A DNA stretch of 64,000 nt. It comes from Megamerina dolium. Lineage: Eukaryota > Arthropoda > Insecta > Diptera > Megamerinidae. Below the pieces are notes generated by a model. That model made no database searches, was not told the origin of the DNA, and saw only the letters and a program-made list of their open reading frames with translations. Where the stretch lies: NCBI GenBank assembly GCA_963854835.1, contig OY978528.1, positions 6,852,242-6,916,241 of the forward strand, written 5' to 3'. Positions 24,990 through 35,949 of the stretch are shown here, in pieces. The position numbers were made by a program, and so were the translations under genes. The stretch's first letter is position 1. Every line of letters begins with the position of its first letter.

Positions 24990-26060
24990 AGATGTAGCAT
25001 GAGCTTGTATGGGAGATAAGTGTAGTTTTTATTTAATTCATCCCATTTTTAAATGTGGCTATTAGTTAGTAAATATACTTATACATACCAAATTTTAACT
25101 TGATAACTCTATATTTTCGAGCGAAAAATGCGAAAAGACATAAATGGAAACATACTTTCGTATGAGAGATAGGTGTAGTTTTCATCCGAATAAGGCCATC
25201 TTCACACGCATTTATTAGTTATTAATCATAAGTATATACGCAAAGTTTCAGCATGATAGCTCTATAATTTCGATCGAAAAGTCTCAAAATATGCATACGG
25301 AAGCATAAGTTTGTTTGATAGGTAGGCGTAGTGTTTGTTGGAATCAACCCATTTTTAAATATATCCAGAAATTAGTAATCCTAATGCTATGTGGCAAAGT
25401 TTCAGCTTGATAACTCTATGTTTTCGAGCAAAAGGTGCGAAAAGACATAAATTGAAACATACTTTCGTATGAGAGGTAGGTATAGTTTTCATCCGAATAC
25501 GTCCATTTTCACATATATTTATAAGTTATTAATTAAAATTGTATGTATGAAGTTTCAGCATGATAGCTCTATATTTTCGGGAGAAAAGTGTGAAAATATG
25601 CATACGGAAGCATAAATTTGTTTGGGAAGTAGGTGTAGTTTTTGTTCGATTCAAACCATTTTCAAATATATCCATAAATTACTAATTCTAATTGTATGTA
25701 GCAATTTTCAACATGATAACTCTATATTTTTGAAAAGAATGTATGAAACGATATTTATGGAAACATCCTTTTATATTGGAGGTCGACATAATTTGCATAC
25801 CAATTTTCAAAAATGCGTATTTTGTGATCAAAAACCCTGTATATACAAAGTTTCGGCTTAATAGCTTTATTTTTTCGTGTGCAAAGTGTGCAATCACACA
25901 TTCAACTACATACTTTTCTATGGGAGGTGGGCATAGATTTTCCATCGTTTACAAGTATCTTCTAGCACATATATTCTTTGATCAAAATCTCTATATATTC
26001 GAAATTTCAGCTTGATAACTTTAATTTTTCACGCGGAAAGTGTGAAATCACACACACAAC
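24990..26060 (-). repeat. 152 bp tandem array, about seven copies
   Basis: The phrase AGTTTCAGCTTGATAACTCTAT recurs in variants (TTTCAGC, TGATARCTCTAT) at about 25101, 25253, 25405, 25561, 25713, 25859 and 26013, so the period is 146-156 bp. Alternate units share GGAAACATACTTTCGTATGAGAGGTAGG or ATGCATACGGAAGCATAA wording, suggesting a two-unit (about 305 bp) higher-order period. Strand is set by the mini-me-type core that follows. Confidence 0.88.
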
Positions 26061-26230
26061 AGACATGCGAACAGGTATACAGACAGGCAGACATGGCTAA
26101 ATCGACACAAATCGTGATTGTGATCAATAATCCTGCATTTAGCTATTTTTTCATATTTGAAGCACAAACTCAAAATACCATCTATAACTCTTTGAGTCCT
26201 AAATATAATATAGAAGCTGAAGAGTATTGA
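26060..26230 (-). mobile_element. mini-me/DINE-1-type core and 5' end, minus strand
   Basis: Directly after the 152 bp array comes ACAGACAGGCAGACATGGCTAAATCGAC (read: CAGACAGGCAGACATGG, then CTAAATCGAC) and GTGATCAATAAT. On the minus strand this reads ATTATTGATCAC...GTCGATTTAGCCATGTCTGCCTGTC, i.e. the conserved core followed by a degenerate (GTCY)n tract, as in the copy at 28.8 kb. Outward of it CTTCAAATATG and ATGGTATTTTGAG resemble the 5' end of those elements. The array and this core together most likely form one minus-strand element of 24.99-26.23 kb. Confidence 0.65.
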
Positions 26231-26239
26231 CTGGGGAAA

Positions 26240-28540
26240 TACGTCATTGCTCAGTACTTAATCCCAACACTGTAGATGAGAAGCTTATAAATATGCATTT
26301 TTACAGATTTATTCTATTAGATTTTGAAATTTGCATATGTGATCAACCTATATATGCAGCTGATGACTAAAAAAAAGATAATTAAAACTAATCATGGGTG
26401 CGATTAATAGACTCACCACTTATCCTACGTCAACGCACTCATATGTAGCTACATTTAATGAAACCAAAAACAAAACAAAAACAATATACATATCAAGCTA
26501 AATAGATCTCATTAGAAACGTTTATTAGCAAAGCAGATACACTCATACTCGTATATTCCAATGTGGTAGATATATGGGTGTACTCACATATATTGAACAT
26601 TGTGTGTGCTCATATGAACTCACATACTATTATGACCATTACTATGACAACATCTTTTGACGTCATATGGTCAATCAGTAGACTTCTATGCTTCTTATTG
26701 TTATTACTCTGAGAGTGATGCTATGATTATATATTGTTTGTATGTATGTTCATAACACGGCAACTGACAAAGTTAAGCAGTTGTCAAGCAGCTGTCATAA
26801 TTCAGTAATGAACTTTATTTTTCATTTTTGATTTTGTTGTTGTTGTTTTTTTGTTTCAATATTCTTTTTCATGGACACAAATGACAATACCTAATAAGTC
26901 AAAAGTATATGAAATGGGAAGCAACAAGAGAAGTGTAATAGTCAGTGCCATCATCATCACTCATCACGCATGAATTACAAAGGTAATATATACGACTATA
27001 TCCATACAAATATGATAAAAGGATAAGTATACATACAAGGATAATAAAGGGTTTCACTTTGTGTTGTATATTGCAATTATGTGAAATTTTTGCATGTACT
27101 ATACAACATTGAAGTACATCGACTATCTCATATATACACAAATACGCTTACATGCACAAAGTTGACCAAAAAGTGACCGTAATTAGTGGATATGCTCATG
27201 ATGAGTTGCTAGCTCTGTGTGAGAGAGTGTGTGTGTGTGTGTGTGTGTGTGAATAACATTCGATATTGGCGATGTAACAGAGGTTGGCTTAAGTACGTTC
27301 GCGACTTTTATGATTTACGTATCATAAATATATTGTTGCTCCTGCTGCATAAGAGTACTTAATACGTATTCATAAAGGGCATTTAATAGGGTAGGCGACA
27401 AATGGTGGATTCTCTAATTGCTTGCAATTTGTATTATTCGATAGATGAATTTGGTGGATGGCCCAAAATGAAAAATGCCTTTTGCGTAAAAGATTATCCA
27501 AATTCCAATGAGGATTCTAAAAGGTTTATTAACGCATTCTTGTAACCGATTTTCATTGCTGCCTTCTATATGGTGTATATGTATGAATATATGGACAATA
27601 CATGCTTAAATATTAACAGTTTAATAGTCACTCGCTTGCATATACGAGTAGTTACTATGAAGGAAATGCATTTATGTGTTTAATTTAATCGTTATCTTCA
27701 TTCATTATTTTGCGCACCATTTACATAAAATTATTTATTATCCTTGTACGAGGCATTGCCTTTACCTATGTATGTAAGTATATTTGTGTGTGTGTGTATA
27801 AAATACGTGTCATATTAATTGCTTTGCATTCATGTTGATGACGATGACAATGATGAGTAATGTTCGTAGGCGTATATACATACATATTTTATATGTTTCA
27901 CATAATTTTGTGTACTTACATATGTGTATGTGTGTCTGAAAATGCGTGTTAAGAATTTTTAACACTCTCTATGCATGGTAGTCACAATGAATGAATGAAT
28001 ATACGCACCCACATAGACATGCTTTTAATTGCTTCCTCATATGCGAGCAGTAGGTATGTGTATGTATGTATGTCTATAAACTGTATGACATTATATATTT
28101 TACGAGCAATATATAAATACTTTTTTGTTTTTCATATATATTTAAATGCTAATAAACCACATTGTAATAATATGCGTTTATATTGCACTTGTAATAATCA
28201 TGGGTTAATTTAATGTACCTACTCGTATATGTGTTTGTATCTAAGTATACATATTTATTGTGTAGAACATACAATAAGTACATGTCACAATAGAATTTAA
28301 TTTATTTTAATGAAAAATTATTTTTTTTCGGGTGACAAAATTATGACGGAAATTGATTTTATTGCATAACAATTGCGTCTTGTCTGTTACTTATGTCCAA
28401 TTGTTGTTATTTATATATTTTGTACAGTGTCCTGTAGTGTGTATCGATGCATTGTGGTTAACTCTATCTACAAAATCAGTGATTAATCAGATTCGAGCAT
28501 TCCCTTTGCCACGCTACCACGCTTAAATCCATCATAGCAT
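26240..28540. other. AT-rich noncoding stretch with TG microsatellite
   Basis: No gene is seen. A (TG)n run lies at 27227-27251, and many ATATG/TATGT words occur. Confidence 0.55.
27227..27251. repeat. (TG)n microsatellite
   Basis: About 12 uninterrupted TG dinucleotides are seen directly. Confidence 0.95.
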
Positions 28541-28874
28541 ATATGAGGGTGGTCCCAGAACTACCCGACCTAGCAAAGAAAACAACAAATTTGGGAAAAT
28601 TTTCTGAACCAACACTTACTTTTTCGCCAAATGCGGCCTTTTCTCTTTAATTTCATAACTTAGACGCTATAACCTTGCCTGCAGATGGAGCTGTCTTCGC
28701 CTTCTTTGGACACGATTCTCCCCTTTCATTCCACTGTTTTTATACCCTGCATAATGCAATATGCATGGTATATTCATTCCGGTCAGATGTTTGTGTCCAC
28801 TTGAAGGAATCTCCGGAGATATAGACATAGATATATATTCGTGATCAGCGTCGATTAAATTTTCGATTTAACGA

Positions 28875-28910
28875 TGTCCGTCCGTCCGTCCGTCCGTCCG
28901 TCTGTCTGTC
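28875..28910 (+). repeat. (GTCY)n tetranucleotide microsatellite
   Basis: Tandem GTCC then GTCT units inside the DINE-1-like element; such tracts are a known constant part of dipteran mini-me elements. Confidence 0.95.
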
Positions 28911-29199
28911 ACCTGGCTGGTTCGGACGATAACTTGAGTAAATATTGAGCTATTTCGATGAAATTTGGCATAAGTAATCTATGATCCAAGGGTACGGAGG
29001 GGATTGATATTGGGCATGATCGGTCAATAACCACGCCCACACCAAGCATTCAAAGCGACTAACCTCGAAATTTTCAAAATCTTTAACTTGCTATAACTCA
29101 CATAATATACCACTTGGGACAACAATATTCGGCACATAGACTTATATTATACCACTATATACCCTCGCCAAAAGTGGTTGAGCCACACCTACTTTTTAG

Positions 29200-30440
29200 C
29201 GTAGCTCTCATACAAAGTGTCTGTACTTCTTTTAAATTGAAACAGCTGTAACTTCTACAATCTTCTGTCCAGAATAACCATAATTCACACTTAGATTAAC
29301 ATGGTAGTCGGAAATAATATGGCAGAAAATCAGTGTGCCACGCCCACTCCTTTTTGGGTCTCCCATACAAAGTTGCGGAAATTAAAAAAAAATGTTACCG
29401 GTTATAACTTGCAAACTATTCAGCGTAGAATAACGAGATTTAAGGTGTGGATTAGTATTGTACGAGCAACTAGGCTCACAGAAAATGGGCGCACCACGCC
29501 CACTGTTTATCGTAGCCCCCATACAAATTTTAAATTGAAACAGCTGTAACTTCTACAATCTTCTGTCCAGAATAACCATAATTGACACTTAGATTAACAT
29601 GGTAGTCGGAAATAATATGGCAGAAAATCAGTGTGCCACGCCCATTCCTTCATGAGTCTCCCATACAAAGTCAAGGGAATTAAACTAATACTTTTAAGCT
29701 CCATAACTTACAAACCATTTAGCGTAGGACAACGAGATTTAAGGTATGGATTAGTATTGTACGAGCAACTAGGCTCATAGGAAATGGGCCCGCCATGCCC
29801 ACTGTTTATTGTAGCCCCATACAAAATGACTGAAATTCTTTAAAATTTAAACAGCTGTAACTTCGGCAATCTTCTTTCTAGAATAACCATAATTGACACT
29901 TAAATTAATATCGTAGTCGGCAAAAATCTGGCGGAAAATCAGTGTGCCACGCCCACTCCTTCATGAGTCCCCATACAAAGTCAAGGGAATTAAACTAAAA
30001 TTTTAAGCTCCATAACTTACAAACCATTTAGCGTAGGACAACGAGATTTAAGGTATGGATTAGTATTGTACGAGCAACTAGGCTTACAGGAAATGGGCGC
30101 ACCAGGCCTACTGTTTATTGTAGCCCTCATACAAAATGACTGAAATTCTTTTAAATTTAAACAGCTGTAACTTCGGCAATCTTCTGTCTAGAATAACCAT
30201 AATTGACACTTAAATTAATATCGTATTCGGCAAAAATCTGGCAGAAAATCAGTGTGCCACGCCCACTCCTTCATAGGTCTCCCATACAAAGTCGAGGGAA
30301 TTAAACTAAAACTTTTAAGCTCCATAACTTACAAGCCATTTAGCGTAGAACAACAAAATTTAAGGTGTGGATTGATATTGAAAAATTAATTAGATATACA
30401 AGAAAGAGATAAGTCACGCCCACTTTTTATATAGCTTCCG
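29200..30440 (+). repeat. Internal tandem repeat of about 305 bp in DINE-1-like element
   Basis: The marker AAACAGCTGTAACTTC occurs four times with spacings of about 298, 311 and 310 bp. Each unit also holds GAATAACCATAATTGACACT and GTGCCACGCCCACTCC. The last two units share the variant ACTTCGGCAATC, suggesting stepwise duplication. Confidence 0.9.
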
Positions 30441-30667
30441 TACAAAGTCTCGGATTTATCTTAAACATTAAAACACCCATAACTTACTAAATAATACGCC
30501 TAGGTCAACCCATTGCAACCTATGTAGTTTAGTATTATAGGCAGAAATTGATCCTCCAAAATTGGTGAGGTACGCCTGCTTCTTAATGTAGGTCCTATAC
30601 AAAGTAGTGGAAGAAAAGGATGGATGCAGGGTATAATTTGGTCGGCCCAAGCCGACTGTAAGGAGAT

Positions 30668-31300
30668 TTTTACTGCTCCTTTGTCTCAAGTGTGAAGTTG
30701 TGGACCCATGTCTCATCCGTGGTTACGAATCGATGCAAAAACTCGGCTTTATTACTCTGAAACATCGCCAAACACTCTATAGAAACATCTTCACGACGTC
30801 GTTTTTGTTCTATTGTGAACGAACGCGGCACCCATCTTTTTCATCTCCAAATTTTCAGTCAACATACGATGTACAGTACTTTTTGAAATGCCTGTAATTT
30901 CACCTAGCTCATGCACCCTCAGCCGGCGATCATCCAATACTATTTTGTGGATTTTCTTAACCGTTTCTGGCGCGGCCACCTCAATTGGTCGACCACTACG
31001 GTGTTCGTCTGGGCAGCTTGTAGGACCTCGTTTAAACTCTGCCACCCAATATTTTATGGTCGTAAACGAAGGAGCAGACTCCCCCATAGTAGAATCTAGT
31101 TCAGCTTTAATATTCGTTGGGCTGAGATCTTTCAAATGAAAGTATTGAATTACATAACGGTGACCAATTTTTTCTATGTTTACAAATTCACTCCAAAAAA
31201 TTGGCTCCAAAAAAAAAAAAAAATATACTAAACATCTTGGCGCCTTGAAACTTAAAGCATATGTTTCATAAGGTTGCCGCTTTTCACTGAAGTAACTTTT
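30668..31300 (-). pseudogene. Mariner transposase N-terminal half
   Basis: Readable on the minus strand: IGHRYVIQYFHLKDLSPTNI, FTTIKYWVAEFKRG, DEHRSGRPIEV, then VLDDRRLRVHELGEITGISK and TVHRMLTENLEMKK (helix-turn-helix). A frameshift follows, after which FLHRFVTTDETWVHNF carries the first catalytic Asp. The start Met of the expected frame is lost (TTG). The frame ends at ...LETKEQ, where the DINE-1-like element was inserted. The plus-strand frames here are shadows. Confidence 0.88.
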
Positions 31301-31359
31301 TTCAAACCACTGCCGCCATCTATATGTCAGGTCGGGTAGTTCTGTGACCGCACTCGTAC

Positions 31360-31804
31360 TTATGTTTACAAACAACTAAGGGCATCAACTCGAATATGTC
31401 TATTAGAATTGCTAAGGGTAAAAGTCCATTAGTTAGCTTCTGACTAACATCGAAGCTAGCAACCAAAGAAGAATACTCTGTGGCTGACTAATTATTTGAT
31501 TATAATGTCCTAGGCATTATTGTAAGAATTGTGTCGGGTTTCCGCCGATCTTGAAACAGGATTAAGATAAAATTAGTAGATCATTGTGGCCGAAGGCGCT
31601 TACATTGTATGCTTTTTATTATTTGTAGTGATAAAAAAGTGGATATTAGTTTACAAATATTACATGAAAAATATGAAAAAATTGTGGAAAACGTGTCAAG
31701 GTAGATTAGATCGAACACACTTGGACAAAATTACGAATCTGCGTAGCAGTTAAAAAATACATACTAAATAATTTGAAGTTTGTAAGTCTATGACAACTCT
31801 AAGG
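31360..31804. other. Noncoding stretch
   Basis: No gene or repeat that I can name. Confidence 0.4.
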
Positions 31805-32062
31805 TACTCTAAGGTCCGAAGGGCTCTTTGGTCGAGTTTCCTTCCATTCCTATTATGCGTTTTAAATGTTGGACAGTATTCGAAGGGACGTAGTTATTTT
31901 AGCCGATTCCGAACAACAGAACCCTTGTGACATCACTTTTCTGAGCTTTGTCACAAAGTTCTCTTAGAAGCTTTTTCATGGCAAGTTGTTACTGTTGGAA
32001 GAATTGCCAATTGCTTGCCGACAGGTGGGTATCGTTCGAATGAAAAATCTTTTCGATATTCG
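31805..32062 (-). mobile_element. tRNA-derived SINE, copy E (head missing)
   Basis: Matches the body and 3' part of the SINE at 0.98 kb on the minus strand: CTCTTTGGTCGAG at the 3' end, then TTAGCCGATTCCGAACAACAGAACC, GTGACATCAC and CGACAGGTGGG (quoted in pieces, plus strand). It stops at CTTTTCGATATT before the tRNA-like head, so it is 5' truncated. Confidence 0.8.
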
Positions 32063-34300
32063 ATAGCTTTCTATTTTTGCATATATCCAGCTAGTTTTGA
32101 ATTATGTGTCAATATCTTTGATATGCAGAAGTTAAGTTTCCGCAAACAAGAGGAACTCTTTTATTATAGCACTTGCTAATTTGTCAAACTTAATTCTCTG
32201 CATTATTGGCCTTCTCTTTGTAATAGAATTTATCAATATATCTACTATTAGATGATTTAGATTAGTCAATACTCCATTCATATATATCTTTATATCAATT
32301 GAGGCAACAAATTTATTTTAGTCAATAATCGTGGCAGCTACTAATTGTTGCTTAAGAAGAATTAAGTACACACTTGGTCACTCATATTTTGTTATTTATA
32401 TTTTTAAAATATTTTTTATATATATTTCGAATCCTTTCCTTTCAAAACCCTTAATAAACTTGATCATTAAAATTATTCAAATACCTGGCTACCATAATGT
32501 AATTACTGTCAATAATTATTCAATAATTTTCGATTATAATCTCATATATGTAGATAGCATTACTGCTAAATATCATTCTTGCTTTGACCCATTGATCCGT
32601 TAATGATCCTGATTCAAGGAACATTGATCATTAGAAGTAGGTGTTTCTTCTACTCGTCGCATTCACAATTTGACATTGAATTGATCTTTCTTTTATTTGG
32701 ATAATTATATGAAAGTTGAATAACTTCAAAAAGAGTGTATTATAATTTTTAAATTCCTTTATCCTTTTTTCTCGATAGCATTTGAAACATCATTCAAGAT
32801 CTATTGTCCCTGATCTAAGTTGATAACCAACCAATCAAGTAGAAAATTATATAAAGGCATGTTACTTCAATAGTACTCACTAAAGAAAAAGGTATGTACA
32901 TATATCCACATGTTGTTGATTTAAAAGATTACAAATTTATGATTTGTGAATACAAAGATGATCATAGGTGATTCTCAAAGATAAGCTGAAGCTACATACA
33001 ACTTCAAATTGTATCAGAGAATGTGTTTTAACTCTGTGATTATATGAAATACCCTTTTCTTATTCTAAAAAAATATTACAAAATTTTTCTCAACACTTTA
33101 TCGCAGCGATTATCATATGCGGGTAATTATCATGATTTAAAAATGTAAATTGTCAATGTTGACAATCAATGAACTGCATAACAAATATTAATTCTAGTAG
33201 CGAACGTAGATGATGAGTACGAGTACATAGTTGTTGATCGTTATAATGGCTATTCATGATTTTGATTTATCAGACGCGTGTTTAGTTCTTCAAGATTATA
33301 TTTTTAAAATAAAAGTCAGTTGCATGTTTTAATAGACGCGTATGAGCGTGATGATTTTAATCAATTTTTTTGTAATAACTTAAATATGCTTATTCTTTTA
33401 AATTTGCATAACTAATGTGATTTAGTTTTATTAGTGTGATTTTTCCACAATCAGATCATGATTTTTATGAGAAAAATATTTTATCAATTAAATTTTAGAA
33501 TTGCCTTTATTAAGCAAACATTTAAATAGAAAGTGGTGTAATGTAAATAACCCGCAGATGTAGTTAATCATGTGCAACCAATATTTAAATTGTTTTCGAC
33601 ATTATTAGTGTGACAAATTATTTGTTGTAAACTAGGCTGGTTTATTGTAGAACACATTTTTCTGAATTTATAAATGCTCTATACTAAAGTAGTGAATATG
33701 AGTAGGTAGATGAAGTTATTACTCATATTGTGTATGGAAACTTTTCAAAAGTATTGAATATGAGTGAGTCAACACACTGCTCGGTACAGTACTAATGTTT
33801 TATTTACCAAATATGGAATCAGATAAATAAAAAATAAAGAATAACAAACAAATTCAGTTAAACGCCGAGGAAAAAATAAAATTACCTCACAATTATGGAT
33901 ATTTTCCTGGCAATGTCTTTTTAAAGTACTGAGTACAGAAGCACCCGTCATATTTTAGAAATTCACTTTTACTAAAAATACTTGTTTCGTCCGATTTGTG
34001 CAAAATTATTGTTCAAATCATATAATTTTGAAATATTTTATGCATTCAGTAAATGCAATGATTTCATCACTATTTGAACAAAACTTTGGTTATAACATTA
34101 ATGTACAAGTTATTCCAGACTGCTGGGCGAATAGACAATATAAAATTATTTATGAGAAAAGTATTTATGAAAATATTATCCATCGCGTCCGGTGGGTGGA
34201 AATTTGTGCAAAAAAATTCATGAGAGTAGCTTGGAAGTACAAAACACTTACGGCCCGAGCCATCGTACAATACATACCGACAAAAATCCAGGAACATTGA
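32063..34300. other. AT-rich noncoding stretch
   Basis: No gene is seen. A frame of 100 residues at 33998-34300 has ordinary composition but no recognisable domain and no gene-like context. It may be part of the decayed transposon that follows. Confidence 0.45.
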
Positions 34301-34599
34301 CTCGCCTTTGACCTCAGCAACTCAATATTTCACGCACCAGCCTAGTAATACTTCTACCAAGGATCTCGAATTATTCAAGTTAAACGTGCAATTTATTCCG
34401 CCAAGAAAGGCCAACGACGATCTGCTTCGTTACATAGTTTTGGCCTAAACGCAACTCCAATTGGATGCCGAATTTGGCTGAAAAATCATATAATTTGATG
34501 AGGAGATTAAAAGATAAACCAAATTGCCGAAAAAAGGATCAGAAAATCTTCATACGATTGTTGAGAAACCAATGCATCTGCAAAGAGTGATAATTTGGT

Positions 34600-34897
34600 T
34601 TAGATTTTGCAGTAGTGGTAGTATCATTAAGCAGTTCAGTATTCGTATTTTCAGCCATCTTGGTGATGTCAATTAGTCGCCTCAGAACTTCGAATTGACC
34701 CGATTAGATTCTTTTCCTACGGTGCTGTGAAAGGCCAATAATATACATGCAACCATGAAACGATTCAAATCCTTAAGGCAAATAATTTTCAAGAAATTCC
34801 TGAGATAGATGCAACTATGAATATGGTTTTGCAAAATTGAGATGACTTAATGCGCTACTGGAAAGGCACCAGAGTTAGCGACATAGCCCATAAATAA
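34600..34897 (+). pseudogene. DDE transposase C-terminal fossil (Tc1/mariner-like)
   Basis: From about 34699 one frame reads FFSYGAVKGQ, a stop, then NHETIQILKANNFQEI, DATMNMVLQN, a stop and DDLMRYWKGTRVSDIAHK. This is the C-terminal pattern of Tc1/mariner/IS630-type transposases (FLWGxVKxxVYxxNPxTIxxLKxNI...VxxNWxxRMxxC...GxHLxxI). Two Trp/Tyr codons have become stops. Upstream (34.60-34.69 kb) the frame is lost. Confidence 0.6.
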
Positions 34898-34992
34898 GGG
34901 GCATATACTATACATATTACACTTTCTAAAAATAATAAAAGAGAATGTAAGAAATTGTGAAATTGTGTAATTTTGGACAGTGTTAGAAGAGA

Positions 34993-35200
34993 TATACTTA
35001 CTTGTATTGGGCAGTTTCGAACGGCAGAACCTTTTCAGAAGCTTTTGCATAACCGAAAGTATTGCCATTTCTTTGCTGACAAGCGGGAACATAACAAAAG
35101 TAAAATCACTGCAATATTAAAGTTTCTTCGACTGCAGATCGGACTCGCGACCTACGACTAGCAGACCAACCCACTAACTAATGAACTCTGTATCACCTAA
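34993..35200 (-). mobile_element. tRNA-derived SINE, copy F (old)
   Basis: On the minus strand it has a degenerate tRNA-like head (35130-35200; B-box-like GGTCGCGAGTCCGATC) and a body with CTGCCGTTCGAAACTGCCC at the other end. The middle is shortened and the copy is more diverged than those at 35.7 and 40.7 kb. Confidence 0.6.
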
Positions 35201-35715
35201 TATTGGGCAATCGCAAAAGACAAGACGCGGTTTCTCACGATGATTTCATAGAAGAATTTGATGATATGCTGTTTAAAAGCCTAGCATGTTATACGGATGA
35301 TCAAAAAACGATTAAGGCATTTCACGCGAGTATTATTCAATCCATTCTTGAAATAGTGCCAGAAACCGTCTAAGCGGCAGTATTATTTGACAAATCACCA
35401 AAACTGTCATGGTAAAATATAAAGCCTTTGCGATTAATGAGGTCAGGCGATGTGTGTACAAGAGTTGCATTCACGTCAATCACCGGACGACACTATATCT
35501 ACGAATCAATCATATGATTTCATGATATAGCAGAGCACAGAAGAAAATCTTAGTTTGTTAAAGATCTTTTTTACGACTCCATCCTCCTTGCTTATATTAA
35601 ATGTTTTTGCTAAATAAATTACAGCACAATGCATTTGAAGAACAAATTTATGCGGTTTATGAGAGGCATTCCTTTGAACTCCTTAGGAATGCATTACTAA
35701 CCAAGCCAAGCATCT

Positions 35716-35948
35716 CGGTTCCGAACGACAGAACCCTTGTGACATCACTTTAACTTAGCTTTGTCACAGAGCTCTTTTTAAGAAGCAATTTTGGCAAATT
35801 GTTACTGCCGGAAAAATTGCCATTCTTGGCGTGGGTACAGTTTGAGAGAAAATCTTTTCGATATTAAATTTTGTTATGCTTCAGACCGGGATTGAATCCA
35901 CGACCTATTAGAAGGCAAACGCACTAACCACTGAGCTACGGCACCCAC
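35716..35948 (-). mobile_element. tRNA-derived SINE, copy D
   Basis: On the minus strand it starts GTGGGTGCCGTAGCTCAGTG (35948 inward), with a B-box-like GTCGTGGATTCAATCCCGG. The body follows to GGTTCTGTCGTTCGGAACCG, then stops, so the 3' end is missing. Confidence 0.85.
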
Positions 35949-35949
35949 T

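Larger units (their letters stand above)
28741..30666 (+). mobile_element. DINE-1/HINE-like nonautonomous Helentron, copy 2, nested
   Basis: Same structure as the copy at 5.84 kb: TATACCCTGCA at 28741-28751, its inverse at 30625-30635, hairpin GTCGGC/GCCGAC at 30641-30656, and T runs on both flanks. It carries a (GTCC/GTCT)n microsatellite at 28875-28910 next to the core GTGATCAGCGTCGATT, the signature of mini-me elements. The interior holds four copies of an approximately 305 bp unit (markers at 29234, 29532, 29843 and 30153), whereas copy 1 has one. This accounts for 1926 bp against 936 bp. No coding capacity. Confidence 0.9.
28544..31356 (-). mobile_element. Mariner split by a DINE-1-like insertion
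   Basis: The inverted repeats match the mariner at 16.56 kb: GAGGGTGGTCCCAGAACTAC on the left and GTAGTTCTGTGACCGCACTCG on the right, with TA on both sides (28542-28543 and 31357-31358). The transposase lies on the minus strand. A 1.9 kb element (28741-30666) interrupts it. Without that insertion the mariner is about 890 bp, so it had already lost part of its catalytic domain. After the first Asp motif (TDETWV) the frame resumes past the insertion with QWNERGESCPKKAKT and then runs into 3' UTR, so the second and third Asp are absent. Confidence 0.93.

Noticed and set aside
25000..26050. CRISPR-like array
   Set aside because: Repeats of about 152 bp with no unique spacers, in a eukaryotic genome; this is a tandem repeat.
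33998..34300. 100-residue open frame
   Set aside because: No recognisable domain; lies beside a decayed transposon and may be part of its debris.
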